DNA of 64,000 nucleotides from positions 1-64,000 of the forward strand of contig CATXKN010000003.1 of the NCBI GenBank assembly GCA_958370785.1. The letters run 5' to 3'. Positions 1 through 7,935 of this stretch are shown in pieces. The stretch's first letter is position 1; every line of letters starts with the position of its first letter. The notes under the pieces are model-generated. The model ran no database searches. It was not told where the DNA came from and saw only the letters and a list, made by a program, of their open reading frames with translations. The DNA comes from an uncultured Collinsella sp. Lineage in GTDB: Bacteria > Actinomycetota > Coriobacteriia > Coriobacteriales > Coriobacteriaceae. Position numbers and translations under genes: made by a program.

Positions 1-25
1 CGGCGATGATGTCAAACTTAGCCAT
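1..25 (-). CDS. 5' end of a divergent gene (partial, first 8 codons)
   Basis: An ATG (complement of 23-25) follows a strong AAGGAGGG ribosome binding site and opens a frame reading MAKFDIIA before the window ends. Too little is visible to identify the product. It is transcribed away from the RpiR-type regulator on the right, a layout in which the regulator often controls the divergent sugar transport or catabolism gene. The start resembles that of PTS fructose-type IIB proteins, but eight residues cannot establish this. Confidence 0.5.
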
Positions 26-93
26 GTGTCCCTCCTTCTTGAGTACAGCGCCCGCAGGCGCTCCCCTATACGCGCTTCAATGCGCGTTTTTCC

Positions 94-221
94 ACACTTG
101 AAAGATACCAACCTACCGTCCGCGTGAGAAGAGACAAGGCGCAATTCTCCGGTGAAGGGTTCTTTCATAACCGTAAACGGTAAGTGAAAGTTTACCATCA
201 ACACTTGAAACGGCAAGGTGT
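94..221. promoter_or_regulatory. Candidate operator region between divergent genes
   Basis: The 271-base gap between the partial left gene and the RpiR-type gene holds two copies of ACACTTGAAA, at 94-103 and 201-210. The second copy is the left half of an imperfect inverted repeat (ACACTTG at 201-207, CAAGGTGT at 214-221). A further dyad, GGTAAG/TTTACC, lies around 179-196. Repeated dyads between a regulator and a divergent gene suggest an autoregulatory operator. Nothing here proves binding. Confidence 0.25.
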
Positions 222-296
222 ATCTTGTAATTGAAACTGCCCATATACTATGGCATGAAAAACGAGTCCGATTTTCATGCCAACCAGGAGCCATCC

Positions 297-1154
297 ATGA
301 CCGATAGCAGCAAGAGCGCGCTCTCCCTTATTAGCACGCACAAAGGGTACAGCGAGTCCGAGCAGCGCATTGTCGACTATATCCTAGAGCACCAGTCCGA
401 GGCGCCGCGCCTTACGGCCGCCCAGCTCTCACGAGCCGCTGCCACGTCCGAGGCGACGGTTTCGCGCTTTTGCCGCAAGCTGGGCTTTGGCAGCTTCCGC
501 AGTTTTCAGTTTTCGTTGGCGCGCGACTTGGAGAGTCAGCGCAACGAGGGCCTGACCGACGAGGTCTCGCTCGACAACATGGAGCAGAGCCTTAAAAATA
601 TCCTTGCCGCTAAGGTGAGCGAGCTTAATGCGACCATCGACGGCATTGATCACGACACGTTGGCCGCAGTTGTGCACGCACTTAAGAATGCCGGCGTTAT
701 TGAGTTCGCCGCCGTGGGCAATACGAACGCAGTCGCGCTCGATGCGACATTTAAGTTTTCGCAGCTGGGCCTGCGCTGTATGGCGAGCACCATCAGCGAG
801 ACATCAATCGGCTTTGCGCTCACGTTACGCCCCGGCGACGTTATCGTGCTGATCTCGAACTCCGGCAAGTCGCGCCGTTTGAATCGCATGGCAAAAGCGG
901 CTCGCGACTGCGGTGCCACCGTGGTCGTCATCAGCAGCGACAGCAAGTCCCCACTTGCTCGCCTGGCCGACTACACCTTTAATACCGTCAATCACGAGGC
1001 GCTGCTGACAACGGGCGATTTCGCGTTCTCCAAGATGAGCGCCACGATGATCATAGAGGTCATCTACAACTTCCTGCTGCCCGAGATCAAGGACGCCCGA
1101 GAGCACATCAGCTACTACGAGGAGCTCATCCAACCGGATAAGGTTGTGGAATAA
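297..1154 (+). CDS. MurR/RpiR-family transcriptional regulator (HTH + SIS)
   Basis: This 285-residue regulator has an N-terminal RpiR-type helix-turn-helix (about residues 40-68, ending TVSRFCRKLGF). A C-terminal SIS sugar-phosphate-binding domain follows (about 115-250, with AVGNTNAVALD and LISNSGKSRRL). Family members sense phosphorylated sugars and control the adjacent catabolic or PTS genes. The ATG at 297 was chosen because AGGAG lies six bases upstream; an in-frame TTG at 231 lacks a good site. It is the only complete gene of its transcription unit here and diverges from the partial gene at the left edge. The effector sugar cannot be inferred. Confidence 0.85.
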   Translation: MTDSSKSALSLISTHKGYSESEQRIVDYILEHQSEAPRLTAAQLSRAAATSEATVSRFCRKLGFGSFRSFQFSLARDLESQRNEGLTDEVSLDNMEQSLKNILAAKVSELNATIDGIDHDTLAAVVHALKNAGVIEFAAVGNTNAVALDATFKFSQLGLRCMASTISETSIGFALTLRPGDVIVLISNSGKSRRLNRMAKAARDCGATVVVISSDSKSPLARLADYTFNTVNHEALLTTGDFAFSKMSATMIIEVIYNFLLPEIKDAREHISYYEELIQPDKVVE

Positions 1155-1187
1155 GTTTTGGCAGGGGTCGTTATGTACCGTTCCCAC

Positions 1188-1339
1188 AAAACTATGCCGG
1201 TTTACTACGATGAAACCGGAATTTGTGACCACATCGCGTTTTAAAAGAAAACTGCAGGCGTTCTACCTGCGGTTTTCTTTTTGCATTTTTAGCTATGCTC
1301 GAGCTACGCCGATTCATCGTAGTAAACCGGCATAGTTTT
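1188..1339. repeat. 152-bp palindromic intergenic element
   Basis: Perfect 27-base inverted arms at 1188-1214 and 1313-1339 (each containing GCCGGTTTACTACGATG or its complement) enclose about 98 bases, including an intrinsic terminator. The left arm also makes a smaller local hairpin (CCGGTTT at 1197-1203, AAACCGG at 1213-1219), so two folds compete. It sits between the convergent ends of the RpiR-type gene and recN. No open frame of substance is inside. It could be a non-autonomous mobile element, a REP-like unit or a two-way termination structure. Confidence 0.8.
1243..1282 (+). terminator. Bidirectional intrinsic terminator after the RpiR-type gene
   Basis: The arms AAAAGAAAACTGCAGG (1243-1258) and CCTGCGGTTTTCTTTT (1266-1281) pair over 16 positions with one wobble and a seven-base loop. 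A U-run follows on the plus strand and, by symmetry, on the minus strand, so it can end both the regulator and recN transcripts. Confidence 0.85.
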
Positions 1340-1415
1340 TGGACGGTCGGGCCAGACAAGCAAGTGCCGGGGCAACAATTACCGATATTTTGCCCCCCAA
1401 CACCGCCGGCTCGTT

Positions 1416-3044
1416 CTAACCTCGAGCCTCTTCCAGCATCTGCCTGGCATGCGCCAGGCTTGCCTCGGATTGATCGCCGCTCAGCATACGGGCGATCTCT
1501 GCGGTACGGGCATCGCCGGTCACCTCGTCCAGATGCGTCTGGGGAACGTCGCCCGGCTCTTTACTGACCACGTAATGCTTGTCGGCCATGACCGCAACCT
1601 GTGCCAGGTGCGTTACGACGATGACCTGATGCGTGGCGGCAAGATCGGCCAGCACACCAGCAAGAGCACGAGCCGTGGAGCCGCCGACACCGGCATCGAC
1701 CTCGTCGAACACCAGCGTATCCACGCCGTCCGCATTACCGAGGACAACCTTACTCGCCAGCATGACGCGGCTCAGCTCGCCGCCCGACGCAATGCGGCGC
1801 AAGGGACGCGGTGTCAAGCCGGCGCCGCTGCGATACAAAAGCTCATAGCTTGAAGGGCCCGCCGGCGTCCACTCGGCACGCGGAAGATCGCGCGACTCCC
1901 AGACCAGCTCAGCGCCGCCCATCTCCAGGCGTGCCATCTGACGACCCACCTCGTGACAAAAACGTGGAGCAGCGGTATTGCGCGCACGCTTGAGCGCCTT
2001 GGCGGCGACGAACAATTCGCGCTCCGCCGCGCCAAGCGCTTCGCGCGCCTTCTTGATCTGCTCATCACCATCGTCTACCAGCGATAACAGCTCTTGCGAG
2101 TGATCGCGCATGGCAAACACGTCGTCCATGGTGGGACCCCACTGACGCAGCAGGCCCTTGAGGTCGGAATACCGCTCGCGCATGCGGGCGAGCTCGCGAG
2201 GGTCAAACGCAACGCCATCGCGATAAGCACGCAGCTCATTGGCGCAATCCTCAAGCGAGATGCAGGCATCCGAAAGTGCGTCGGCGATGTCGCCCAGCTT
2301 GCGGTCGACGGCCGCCATGCGTGAAAGCTCGGCCACGGCGCCATTCACGGCATCGAGCGCTCCCCCTTCGGCGGCAAGCGATGCATGGGCCTCGCTGGCC
2401 GTCGCCACCAAGACCTCGGCGTGCTCCGAGCGCGGCAGCAGCTCCTCGAGTTCCTCGTACTCGCCTGGCTTGGGATCGACCTCGGCGATACGCTCGAGGG
2501 CAAAACGCGCTTCCTCGACGCGACTCCCCTGCGCGCGTGAGGCTTCCTCCACACGGCGAAGCTCCTTGGCGGCGGCACGCGATGCCTTAAAGCAGGCACG
2601 ATACTTCTCGAGCGCCTCAAGCGCCGCGCGCCCAGCCCAGGCATCAACCATGGCAACATGGTGCGCTGGGTCGAGCAAGCGCTGGTGCTCGTGCTGGCCG
2701 CACAGGTCCATCATCACGCCGACGCGCTCCGAAAGCTCGCGCACGCTGGCGATGCGGCCGTCTATTTTTACGCGGCTGCGACCCTCGGCAGAAAGGCTGC
2801 GCAGTACGGTGAAACCCTCCGTGTCATGTGGACCGTCGAACAGGCGCGCCTCGACGCTGGCAAGCGCCTCGCCCTCGCGCACGGTCGAAGAATCTGCACG
2901 CTCGCCCAAAATGAGCTTGAGAGCCGAGAGCAGCGCAGTCTTGCCGGCGCCAGTCTCGCCAGTCAAAACCGTTAGACCCGCGCTCGGAACCAACGTCGCC
3001 TCGCGAATGAGTGCAATGTTGGAAACCTGCAGCTCATCGATCAT
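1416..3044 (-). CDS. recN: DNA repair protein RecN
   Basis: RecN is an SMC-like ATPase acting at double-strand breaks in the cytoplasm. The 542 residues match the family length. Walker A is GETGAGKT (residues 29-36), an ABC signature ASGGELSRV lies near 419, and Walker B is LVFDEVDAG near 445. A central helical region carries coiled-coil heptads. The ATG at 3044 was chosen (GGAG six bases upstream, and the product starts in the family-typical way, MIDELQVSNIAL); an in-frame ATG at 3056 is the alternative. It overlaps the end of nadK by 11 bases and is the last gene of the leftward run. Confidence 0.95.
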   Translation of the reverse strand: MIDELQVSNIALIREATLVPSAGLTVLTGETGAGKTALLSALKLILGERADSSTVREGEALASVEARLFDGPHDTEGFTVLRSLSAEGRSRVKIDGRIASVRELSERVGVMMDLCGQHEHQRLLDPAHHVAMVDAWAGRAALEALEKYRACFKASRAAAKELRRVEEASRAQGSRVEEARFALERIAEVDPKPGEYEELEELLPRSEHAEVLVATASEAHASLAAEGGALDAVNGAVAELSRMAAVDRKLGDIADALSDACISLEDCANELRAYRDGVAFDPRELARMRERYSDLKGLLRQWGPTMDDVFAMRDHSQELLSLVDDGDEQIKKAREALGAAERELFVAAKALKRARNTAAPRFCHEVGRQMARLEMGGAELVWESRDLPRAEWTPAGPSSYELLYRSGAGLTPRPLRRIASGGELSRVMLASKVVLGNADGVDTLVFDEVDAGVGGSTARALAGVLADLAATHQVIVVTHLAQVAVMADKHYVVSKEPGDVPQTHLDEVTGDARTAEIARMLSGDQSEASLAHARQMLEEARG

Positions 3045-3894
3045 GGCGAACTCCATAGAACACGCGGCTCACCGAGTTATAGAAGCTCTCGGGACCGTAA
3101 TCCAGCAGCAGCACATCGCCGGGACCGCGACGCACAGCCACGCTCTCGACCGTGCCGTCGCAGGTAATAAACTGTCCGTCGATAGCGATGGCAGGCACAC
3201 TCGGGCGGTCGTCGGACATGAAGATCTCGACGACATCGCTTGGCGAGGTCAAGAAGGCGCGAGCCTGAATAGTATGCGGAGCGATGGGCACGCAAACCAT
3301 ACCCGTGTAATCGGGGCTCACGATAGGACCGCCGGCGCTCAGCGCATAGCCGGTGGAGCCGGTCGCCGTCGACACGACGACACCATCACCGCGCAGGCGA
3401 TCGATATGATGGCCGGAAACCGTGATGTCAAACTCGACCATATCGGACAGGGGCCCGCGCGTGAGCGCCATATCGTTGAGAGCAAACGTGCGCACGACGT
3501 CCTTCGTGCCGTCATCGCGCACCGAGACGATATCCGCGGCGATGGTGGCGCGGCGGCTCACATGGAGCTCACCGGAAAGGGCATCGCTCACAACCTGCAA
3601 AATATCGCGTTCCTCGGGACTGGCCGCCGTCAAAAAGCCAAGGTGACCATAGGAAAGCCCCAAAATGGGAATCTCACGGTAATTGAGAATACGGGCAGCG
3701 CGAAGCAACGTGCCGTCGCCGCCGAGCGTAATGACCAGGTCGGCATCGTCAACATCGGGCGTGCTCTGAATCTTGGAGCGCTGGTCGGCAGCCCATGCGA
3801 CCTCATAGCCTTGGCGCGAAAGCCAAAGCTCGAGCATCAGACCGCTCTCGACCGCCTCTTGCTTGTAGTAATTGGGAACCAGAAAGACCTTCAT
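3034..3894 (-). CDS. nadK: NAD kinase
   Basis: Phosphorylates NAD to NADP with ATP or polyphosphate. The 286-residue protein has the catalytic GGDGT at 58-62, the NE/D-type motif NDM at 140-142, and the conserved GDGVVVSTATGSTGY block at 169-183. Its ATG overlaps the tlyA stop in an ATGA junction (3891-3894), and recN starts before it ends, so all three are probably translationally coupled. The nadK-recN-tlyA grouping is common in Gram-positive genomes. Confidence 0.95.
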   Translation of the reverse strand: MKVFLVPNYYKQEAVESGLMLELWLSRQGYEVAWAADQRSKIQSTPDVDDADLVITLGGDGTLLRAARILNYREIPILGLSYGHLGFLTAASPEERDILQVVSDALSGELHVSRRATIAADIVSVRDDGTKDVVRTFALNDMALTRGPLSDMVEFDITVSGHHIDRLRGDGVVVSTATGSTGYALSAGGPIVSPDYTGMVCVPIAPHTIQARAFLTSPSDVVEIFMSDDRPSVPAIAIDGQFITCDGTVESVAVRRGPGDVLLLDYGPESFYNSVSRVFYGVRHDR

Positions 3895-4703
3895 AGCGTT
3901 GCAGCTTTCTCGCTCAAAGCCGATACCTGGGATTGCAACTCGTCATCGGAGCGCTCATCGGGGGCAAACCTCGTGCCGTACAGGAAAAACTCGACGTTGC
4001 CCTTGGCGCCATGAATGGGCGACACGCACACGTCGACCGGGAACAATCCCTTGGCGGCGAACAGCTCAATCGCCGCCACGAGCGTATCGCGGCGGACGGC
4101 GGGGTCGGTTACGATACCGCCCTCGCCCACCAGCGCAGCCGACGCCTCAAACTGCGGCTTTACGAGCGTGCAAAACGAACCCGAACGCTTCAGACACGCC
4201 AACACCGCATCGATGATGTTCGCGATGCTGGTAAAAGACACGTCGCACACGGCGAGGTCAATAGCGCCGCCGTAGCCGAGCTCGGGCAACTGCGTCACAT
4301 TCGTGCGTTCATGGAGCGTCACGCGATCGTCTTGGCGCAGCGACCAGTCAAACTGGGCACGGCCCACGTCGACCGAAACGACCGTGGCGGCACCGCGCTT
4401 GAGCAGGCAATCGGTAAAGCCGCCGGTAGAGCAGCCTACGTCCAGGCAGGCAAGGCCCGTAGGATCGATACAAAACGCATCGAGCGCGCCCTCGAGTTTA
4501 AGGCCGCCGCGCCCAACGTACGGAATACGCCCCTTAACGTGCAGTGGCAGGCCCGGCGTCACCTTGAGCCCCGGAGAGGTCAAACGCTCACCGCCACTCG
4601 AAACCAAGCCGGCCATAAGAGTGCGAAGGGCATCCGCGCGATCGGCGCAGATGCCCTGTGAAATCAGTTCGTCATCGAGACGCACGCGTTTCATGAATGC
4701 CAT
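3891..4703 (-). CDS. tlyA: TlyA-family rRNA 2'-O-methyltransferase
   Basis: The 270-residue protein has an N-terminal S4 RNA-binding domain (about 5-65) and an FtsJ-like SAM-dependent methyltransferase domain with DVGCSTGGFTD at 88-98. TlyA methylates 16S and often 23S rRNA riboses and affects capreomycin sensitivity; the old name haemolysin A is misleading. The ATG at 4703 shares one base with the xseB stop (TGATG). An in-frame ATG at 4694 and a TTG at 4706 are alternatives, and no clear Shine-Dalgarno decides between them. Confidence 0.9.
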   Translation of the reverse strand: MAFMKRVRLDDELISQGICADRADALRTLMAGLVSSGGERLTSPGLKVTPGLPLHVKGRIPYVGRGGLKLEGALDAFCIDPTGLACLDVGCSTGGFTDCLLKRGAATVVSVDVGRAQFDWSLRQDDRVTLHERTNVTQLPELGYGGAIDLAVCDVSFTSIANIIDAVLACLKRSGSFCTLVKPQFEASAALVGEGGIVTDPAVRRDTLVAAIELFAAKGLFPVDVCVSPIHGAKGNVEFFLYGTRFAPDERSDDELQSQVSALSEKAATL

Positions 4704-4969
4704 CAACCATTCGTATCCGGGGATGCAGCCTGTCTATCTTGGGACTCGTTTGCCGCATCCTCATCGTATTCCTGCTCGAGCTTGTCGGCCTCACGCGGCG
4801 TCAACTCAAACTTGTCGACCATATCGACCGCACGGGAGCCCAGCTCAATCGCCTCGTCAAACAAATCGAGCGAACGCTCCAAGGACGTATCCTTGGAGCG
4901 AACGGTGGCGATAATCTGGTCCAGGCGATCCGAGATCTCATCGAAGTTGCGGACGGAACCCTCTGGCAT
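4703..4969 (-). CDS. xseB: Exodeoxyribonuclease VII small subunit
   Basis: An 88-residue acidic helical protein with the XseB pattern (FDEISDRLDQII, then LERSLDLFDEAIELG). It binds XseA to form the nuclease that degrades single-stranded DNA. The C-terminal 20 residues are a polar tail. It lies two bases after nusB and overlaps tlyA by one base. The large subunit xseA, usually adjacent, is not in this window, so it must lie elsewhere if the enzyme is functional. Confidence 0.88.
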   Translation of the reverse strand: MPEGSVRNFDEISDRLDQIIATVRSKDTSLERSLDLFDEAIELGSRAVDMVDKFELTPREADKLEQEYDEDAANESQDRQAASPDTNG

Positions 4970-4971
4970 GG

Positions 4972-5559
4972 CTACTCCTCGACGGAGTCGGCCTCGACGG
5001 CCTCAGCAGCGTCCGCGTCCTCGGCATGTACACCGGCGGCAGCCTGAGCGGCAGCGACCTTGGCGGCAGCCTCGGCAGCCTGTGCCTCCTCGCGAGCACG
5101 ATCCTCGGCCAGCAGCTCTTGGTACAGGTCCTCGCCCGGCAACTCCTCGCTGCGAGCGATCTTGCCCAGCACGCCGTTGACAAACGACGCGGACTGGTCG
5201 GTACCATAAGCCTTGGCGATCTCAACGGCCTCGTTGATCACGATAGCGTCCGAGACCTCCTCGTCGGTGAGGAAGCGCATCTCGTAGACGGCGATACGCA
5301 GCAGGTTGCGGTCGGCGCCGGGCATGCGCATAAGATCCCAGTTCTTGGCGACGGCGCGCAGGGCACAGTCGATGCGATCGATATGCTCGTAGGCACCGCG
5401 GCAAAGCTCCAGCGCATAGGGGTCGAGGGGACCCTTCGAGATCAGGAAATCGCCCTCGAGGACGCGCTCGAGCGGACTGTCCGTGGCCTCGGCCTGGAAC
5501 AGCAGCTGCAGCGCCTGACTGCGGGCAAGCGTGCGCCCGCGATAAACCTTAAGGCTCAA
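4972..5559 (-). CDS. nusB: Transcription antitermination factor NusB
   Basis: NusB acts with S10 (NusE) on boxA RNA during rRNA transcription. The helical core is recognisable (ARSQALQLLFQAEA, RIAVYEMRFLTDEEV, AIVINEAVEIAKAYGTDQS, FVNGVLGKIAR) and ends near residue 145. About 50 extra Ala/Glu-rich residues follow, making it 195 long against the usual 130-150. The start is a TTG supported by AAGGAG six bases upstream. It lies between the Asp23-family gene and xseB with only 2-3 bases on either side. Confidence 0.93.
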   Translation of the reverse strand: MSLKVYRGRTLARSQALQLLFQAEATDSPLERVLEGDFLISKGPLDPYALELCRGAYEHIDRIDCALRAVAKNWDLMRMPGADRNLLRIAVYEMRFLTDEEVSDAIVINEAVEIAKAYGTDQSASFVNGVLGKIARSEELPGEDLYQELLAEDRAREEAQAAEAAAKVAAAQAAAGVHAEDADAAEAVEADSVEE

Positions 5560-5562
5560 AGG

Positions 5563-5925
5563 TTACTCCTTGGGGAAAACGAGGCCGTCAATGCAAACGT
5601 CAACGCGCTCGACCTCGACGCCCACCTGAGCATCGATGGCGGCGACCACGGCGGCGCGAACGGCCTCGGCGAGTTTCTTGAACGGATAGCCAAAGAACAC
5701 CACGACACGCACGGTGAGCGCGAGCTTGTCGCCGACGACCTCGGCCTCGACCGCCGGCTCGGAAGCCGGGGCCTTGGACGAGAACATCATGGAGACAAGG
5801 TTGGTGGCAAGGTCCTTGACGCCAACGGAGGCGATGCCCTCGACATCCGACACGGCGCGCGAGACGATGGCGGTCAGAACATCGGGCGAAATGCCGATGC
5901 CGTCAATCTTGATTTCCTGGGGCAT
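5563..5925 (-). CDS. Asp23/Gls24-family envelope stress protein (copy 1)
   Basis: A 120-residue Asp23/Gls24 domain protein (early ISPDVLTAIVSRAVSDVEG, late GYPFKKLAEAVRAAVVAAID). Family members form membrane-associated assemblies through partner proteins and respond to envelope stress in firmicutes. The position between efp and nusB is the conserved YqhY position of Gram-positive bacteria, where the protein is linked to fatty-acid synthesis control. AGGAGG precedes the ATG. A second family member is at 51,520. Confidence 0.85.
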   Translation of the reverse strand: MPQEIKIDGIGISPDVLTAIVSRAVSDVEGIASVGVKDLATNLVSMMFSSKAPASEPAVEAEVVGDKLALTVRVVVFFGYPFKKLAEAVRAAVVAAIDAQVGVEVERVDVCIDGLVFPKE

Positions 5926-5949
5926 GAGTCCTCCTAGAAGAGTTGGTTG

Positions 5950-6513
5950 CTAGACGCGGGAGACGAACTTGCCGTCGCGGGTGTCAACCTTGATGACCTC
6001 GCCCTCGTTGAGGTACATGGGGACCTGGATGACAGCACCGGTGTCGATCGTGGCCGGCTTGGTGGAACCCTGGACGGTGTCGCCCTTAAAGCCCGGGTCG
6101 GTCTGGACGATGGTGGTCTCGATGAACATCGGCGGGGTCACGCCCATGAGCTCATCGTCGGCAAAGAGCAGCTGGCAGATGTCGTTCTCGCGCAGCCACT
6201 TGGAGTTCTCGCCCACCATGTCCTCGGGAACGGGAACCTGCTCATAGGTCTCATTGTCCATGAAGATGTAGTCGGCGCCATCGTTGTAGAGGTACTGGAA
6301 CTCACGGGTGGTGAGCATGACGCTCTCGAACTTGGTGCCGGCGTTGCAGGTGTTCTCGACGACGCGGCCGCTCTTGATGTCGCGGGTCTTATAGCGCACA
6401 AACGCGCCGCCCTTGCCCGGCTTGACATGCTGGAACTCGACGATGGTGTAGACCTTGTCCTTAATGCGGAGACCGAGGCCGTTCTTGAAGTCGGCGGTAG
6501 AAATGGTAGGCAT
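5950..6513 (-). CDS. efp: Translation elongation factor P
   Basis: EF-P relieves ribosome stalling at polyproline. The 187-residue protein has the full three-domain length. The ATG at 6513 (product MPTISTADFKNG) has AAAGG upstream; a longer frame to 6546 has no family similarity. The tip of domain I reads KPGKGGAF, with Lys34 in the position that other bacteria modify. Neither epmA/epmB nor earP genes are in this window. Confidence 0.96.
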   Translation of the reverse strand: MPTISTADFKNGLGLRIKDKVYTIVEFQHVKPGKGGAFVRYKTRDIKSGRVVENTCNAGTKFESVMLTTREFQYLYNDGADYIFMDNETYEQVPVPEDMVGENSKWLRENDICQLLFADDELMGVTPPMFIETTIVQTDPGFKGDTVQGSTKPATIDTGAVIQVPMYLNEGEVIKVDTRDGKFVSRV

Positions 6514-6606
6514 AGCGACCTTTCTTGTTATGGGCAGAACGCACAAGCGTCCAAATTACATACGACCGAAATTATACACTTGCAGACGGCGCCTGCAGCG
6601 AGCGCA

Positions 6607-6650
6607 TAAAAAGAGAACGCGGGGCGCCCGAATCATTTCGAACGCCCCGC
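6607..6650 (-). terminator. Intrinsic terminator after pepP
   Basis: The GC-rich arms GCGGGGCG (complement of 6643-6650) and CGCCCCGC (complement of 6619-6626), with an interior stem extension, are followed on the minus strand by a U-rich run at 6615-6607. It separates the Xaa-Pro peptidase gene from efp, which probably has its own promoter in 6514-6606. Confidence 0.8.
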
Positions 6651-6672
6651 CCCAAACTATCTACGAAGTAGA

Positions 6673-7803
6673 CTAGCAATCGATGACGTGGAGGTCATGC
6701 GGCGTCTTGGTGAAGGGCTCGTAGCCGTTCTCGGTGACCACGCCGTAGTCCTCCAGGCGCACGCCGCCCACACCGGGCAGGTACACGCCGGGCTCCATGG
6801 TGACAACCGAGCCGACCTCGATGATGTTCTTGCTGCGGTTGAAGTTGGGCAGCTCGTGGATGTCGATGCCAACGCCGTGACCCAGGCCATGGTTGTAGTA
6901 ATCGCCATAGCCGGCATCGCCGATGATCTTCTTGGAAAGCTTGAAAATGTCGTTGCCCTCGACGCCCGGATGGATGGCGGCGACGCACTCCTCGTGCGTA
7001 CGGCGCACGAGCGCGTACAGGTCAAGCTGCTCCTGCGTGGGCTCGCCCATCACGACGGTACGCGTCATGTCGGAGCGATAGTCGCAGTAGCCTGCGCCGT
7101 AATCCATGAGGACGAAGTCGCCCTTCTCGATCACGCGATCGCTCGGCACGGCGTGCGGGTTGGCGGTGTTGGGACCGCTCGCCACAATAGAGCCAAAGGC
7201 CAGGCTGTCGGCACCGTTGGCGAACATAAAGTTCTCGAGCTCGTTGCGAACCTGCTTCTCGGTCATGCCGGGCTTAATAAAGCCGAGCATGTGCTGGAAG
7301 GCGGCGTCGGTAATCGACTGCGCATGGCGCATGAGCTCGATCTCCTCGGCGTCCTTGATGGCGCGCATCTTGCGAATGTCGTCATGCATCAGCGGCAACA
7401 TGCAGGCGACGGAACGGTCCTCCAGACCACGCTGAATACCCTGGTAGAAGTTGATCTGCATGTCGTCCTCGACAGCGCAGACGCGACATTTGTTGGCCGC
7501 GATCTTGCCGGCGACCCATCCAGGAATGGTGCCCTCGTCCATGTCGTAGACCCAGGGGCTGCCGGCGGCCGTGTTCTCCTCAAAGCTGTTGAGGTAGCGC
7601 GAGTCGGTATGGAACAGGCACTGGTCAGCCGTAATAAACGCCGCGTGCGGGAACTCGAAGGTGTAGTCGAAGACACCCTTCACGCCCGTGAGCCAACGAA
7701 GATTGGCCTCGTCGCGTACCACAATAGCGTCGTAGCCGCGCTCGACCATCAGGGCACGGACACGTTCGATACGACCGGCAGGACCGGCAGCAAACTCAGA
7801 CAT
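6673..7803 (-). CDS. pepP: M24-family Xaa-Pro aminopeptidase
   Basis: Cleaves N-terminal Xaa-Pro bonds. The 376 residues comprise a creatinase-like N-terminal domain (about 1-135) and a pita-bread catalytic domain. Five-ligand dinuclear metal residues are visible: Asp in LMDYGAGYCDYRSDMTRT, His in GLGHGVGIDIHE, and Glu in TMEPGVYLPG and RLEDYGVV. AAAGGA precedes the ATG. It lies immediately upstream of efp, a frequent Gram-positive pairing, though a terminator separates them here. Confidence 0.92.
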   Translation of the reverse strand: MSEFAAGPAGRIERVRALMVERGYDAIVVRDEANLRWLTGVKGVFDYTFEFPHAAFITADQCLFHTDSRYLNSFEENTAAGSPWVYDMDEGTIPGWVAGKIAANKCRVCAVEDDMQINFYQGIQRGLEDRSVACMLPLMHDDIRKMRAIKDAEEIELMRHAQSITDAAFQHMLGFIKPGMTEKQVRNELENFMFANGADSLAFGSIVASGPNTANPHAVPSDRVIEKGDFVLMDYGAGYCDYRSDMTRTVVMGEPTQEQLDLYALVRRTHEECVAAIHPGVEGNDIFKLSKKIIGDAGYGDYYNHGLGHGVGIDIHELPNFNRSKNIIEVGSVVTMEPGVYLPGVGGVRLEDYGVVTENGYEPFTKTPHDLHVIDC

Positions 7804-7825
7804 GCAGATTCCTTTCTTATTGTCT

Positions 7826-7898
7826 CAAAAAGTGCGGGACGGGTCTCAACCGAACGTCGGAATCGCATGCAAACCGCAACCGATTGGAAACCCGTCCC
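7826..7898 (-). terminator. Probable terminator between the aroB-like gene and pepP
   Basis: GGGACGGGT (complement of 7890-7898) and ACCCGTCCC (complement of 7836-7844) form a nine-base stem around a long structured loop. A five-base U-run follows at 7831-7827 on the minus strand. The long loop makes efficiency uncertain. Confidence 0.5.
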
Positions 7899-7935
7899 TC
7901 AACATGATACGAAAGACGATGGATGTCAATAAATC

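Noticed and set aside
1295..1567. Plus-strand ORF across the palindromic element and the recN end
   Set aside because: It runs through the inverted repeat arm and antisense to recN and has no ribosome site.
2239..4014. Long open frame on the plus strand opposite recN, nadK and tlyA
   Set aside because: It mirrors three well-supported overlapping genes, shows no domain, and its amino-acid pattern is that of a GC-rich antisense shadow.
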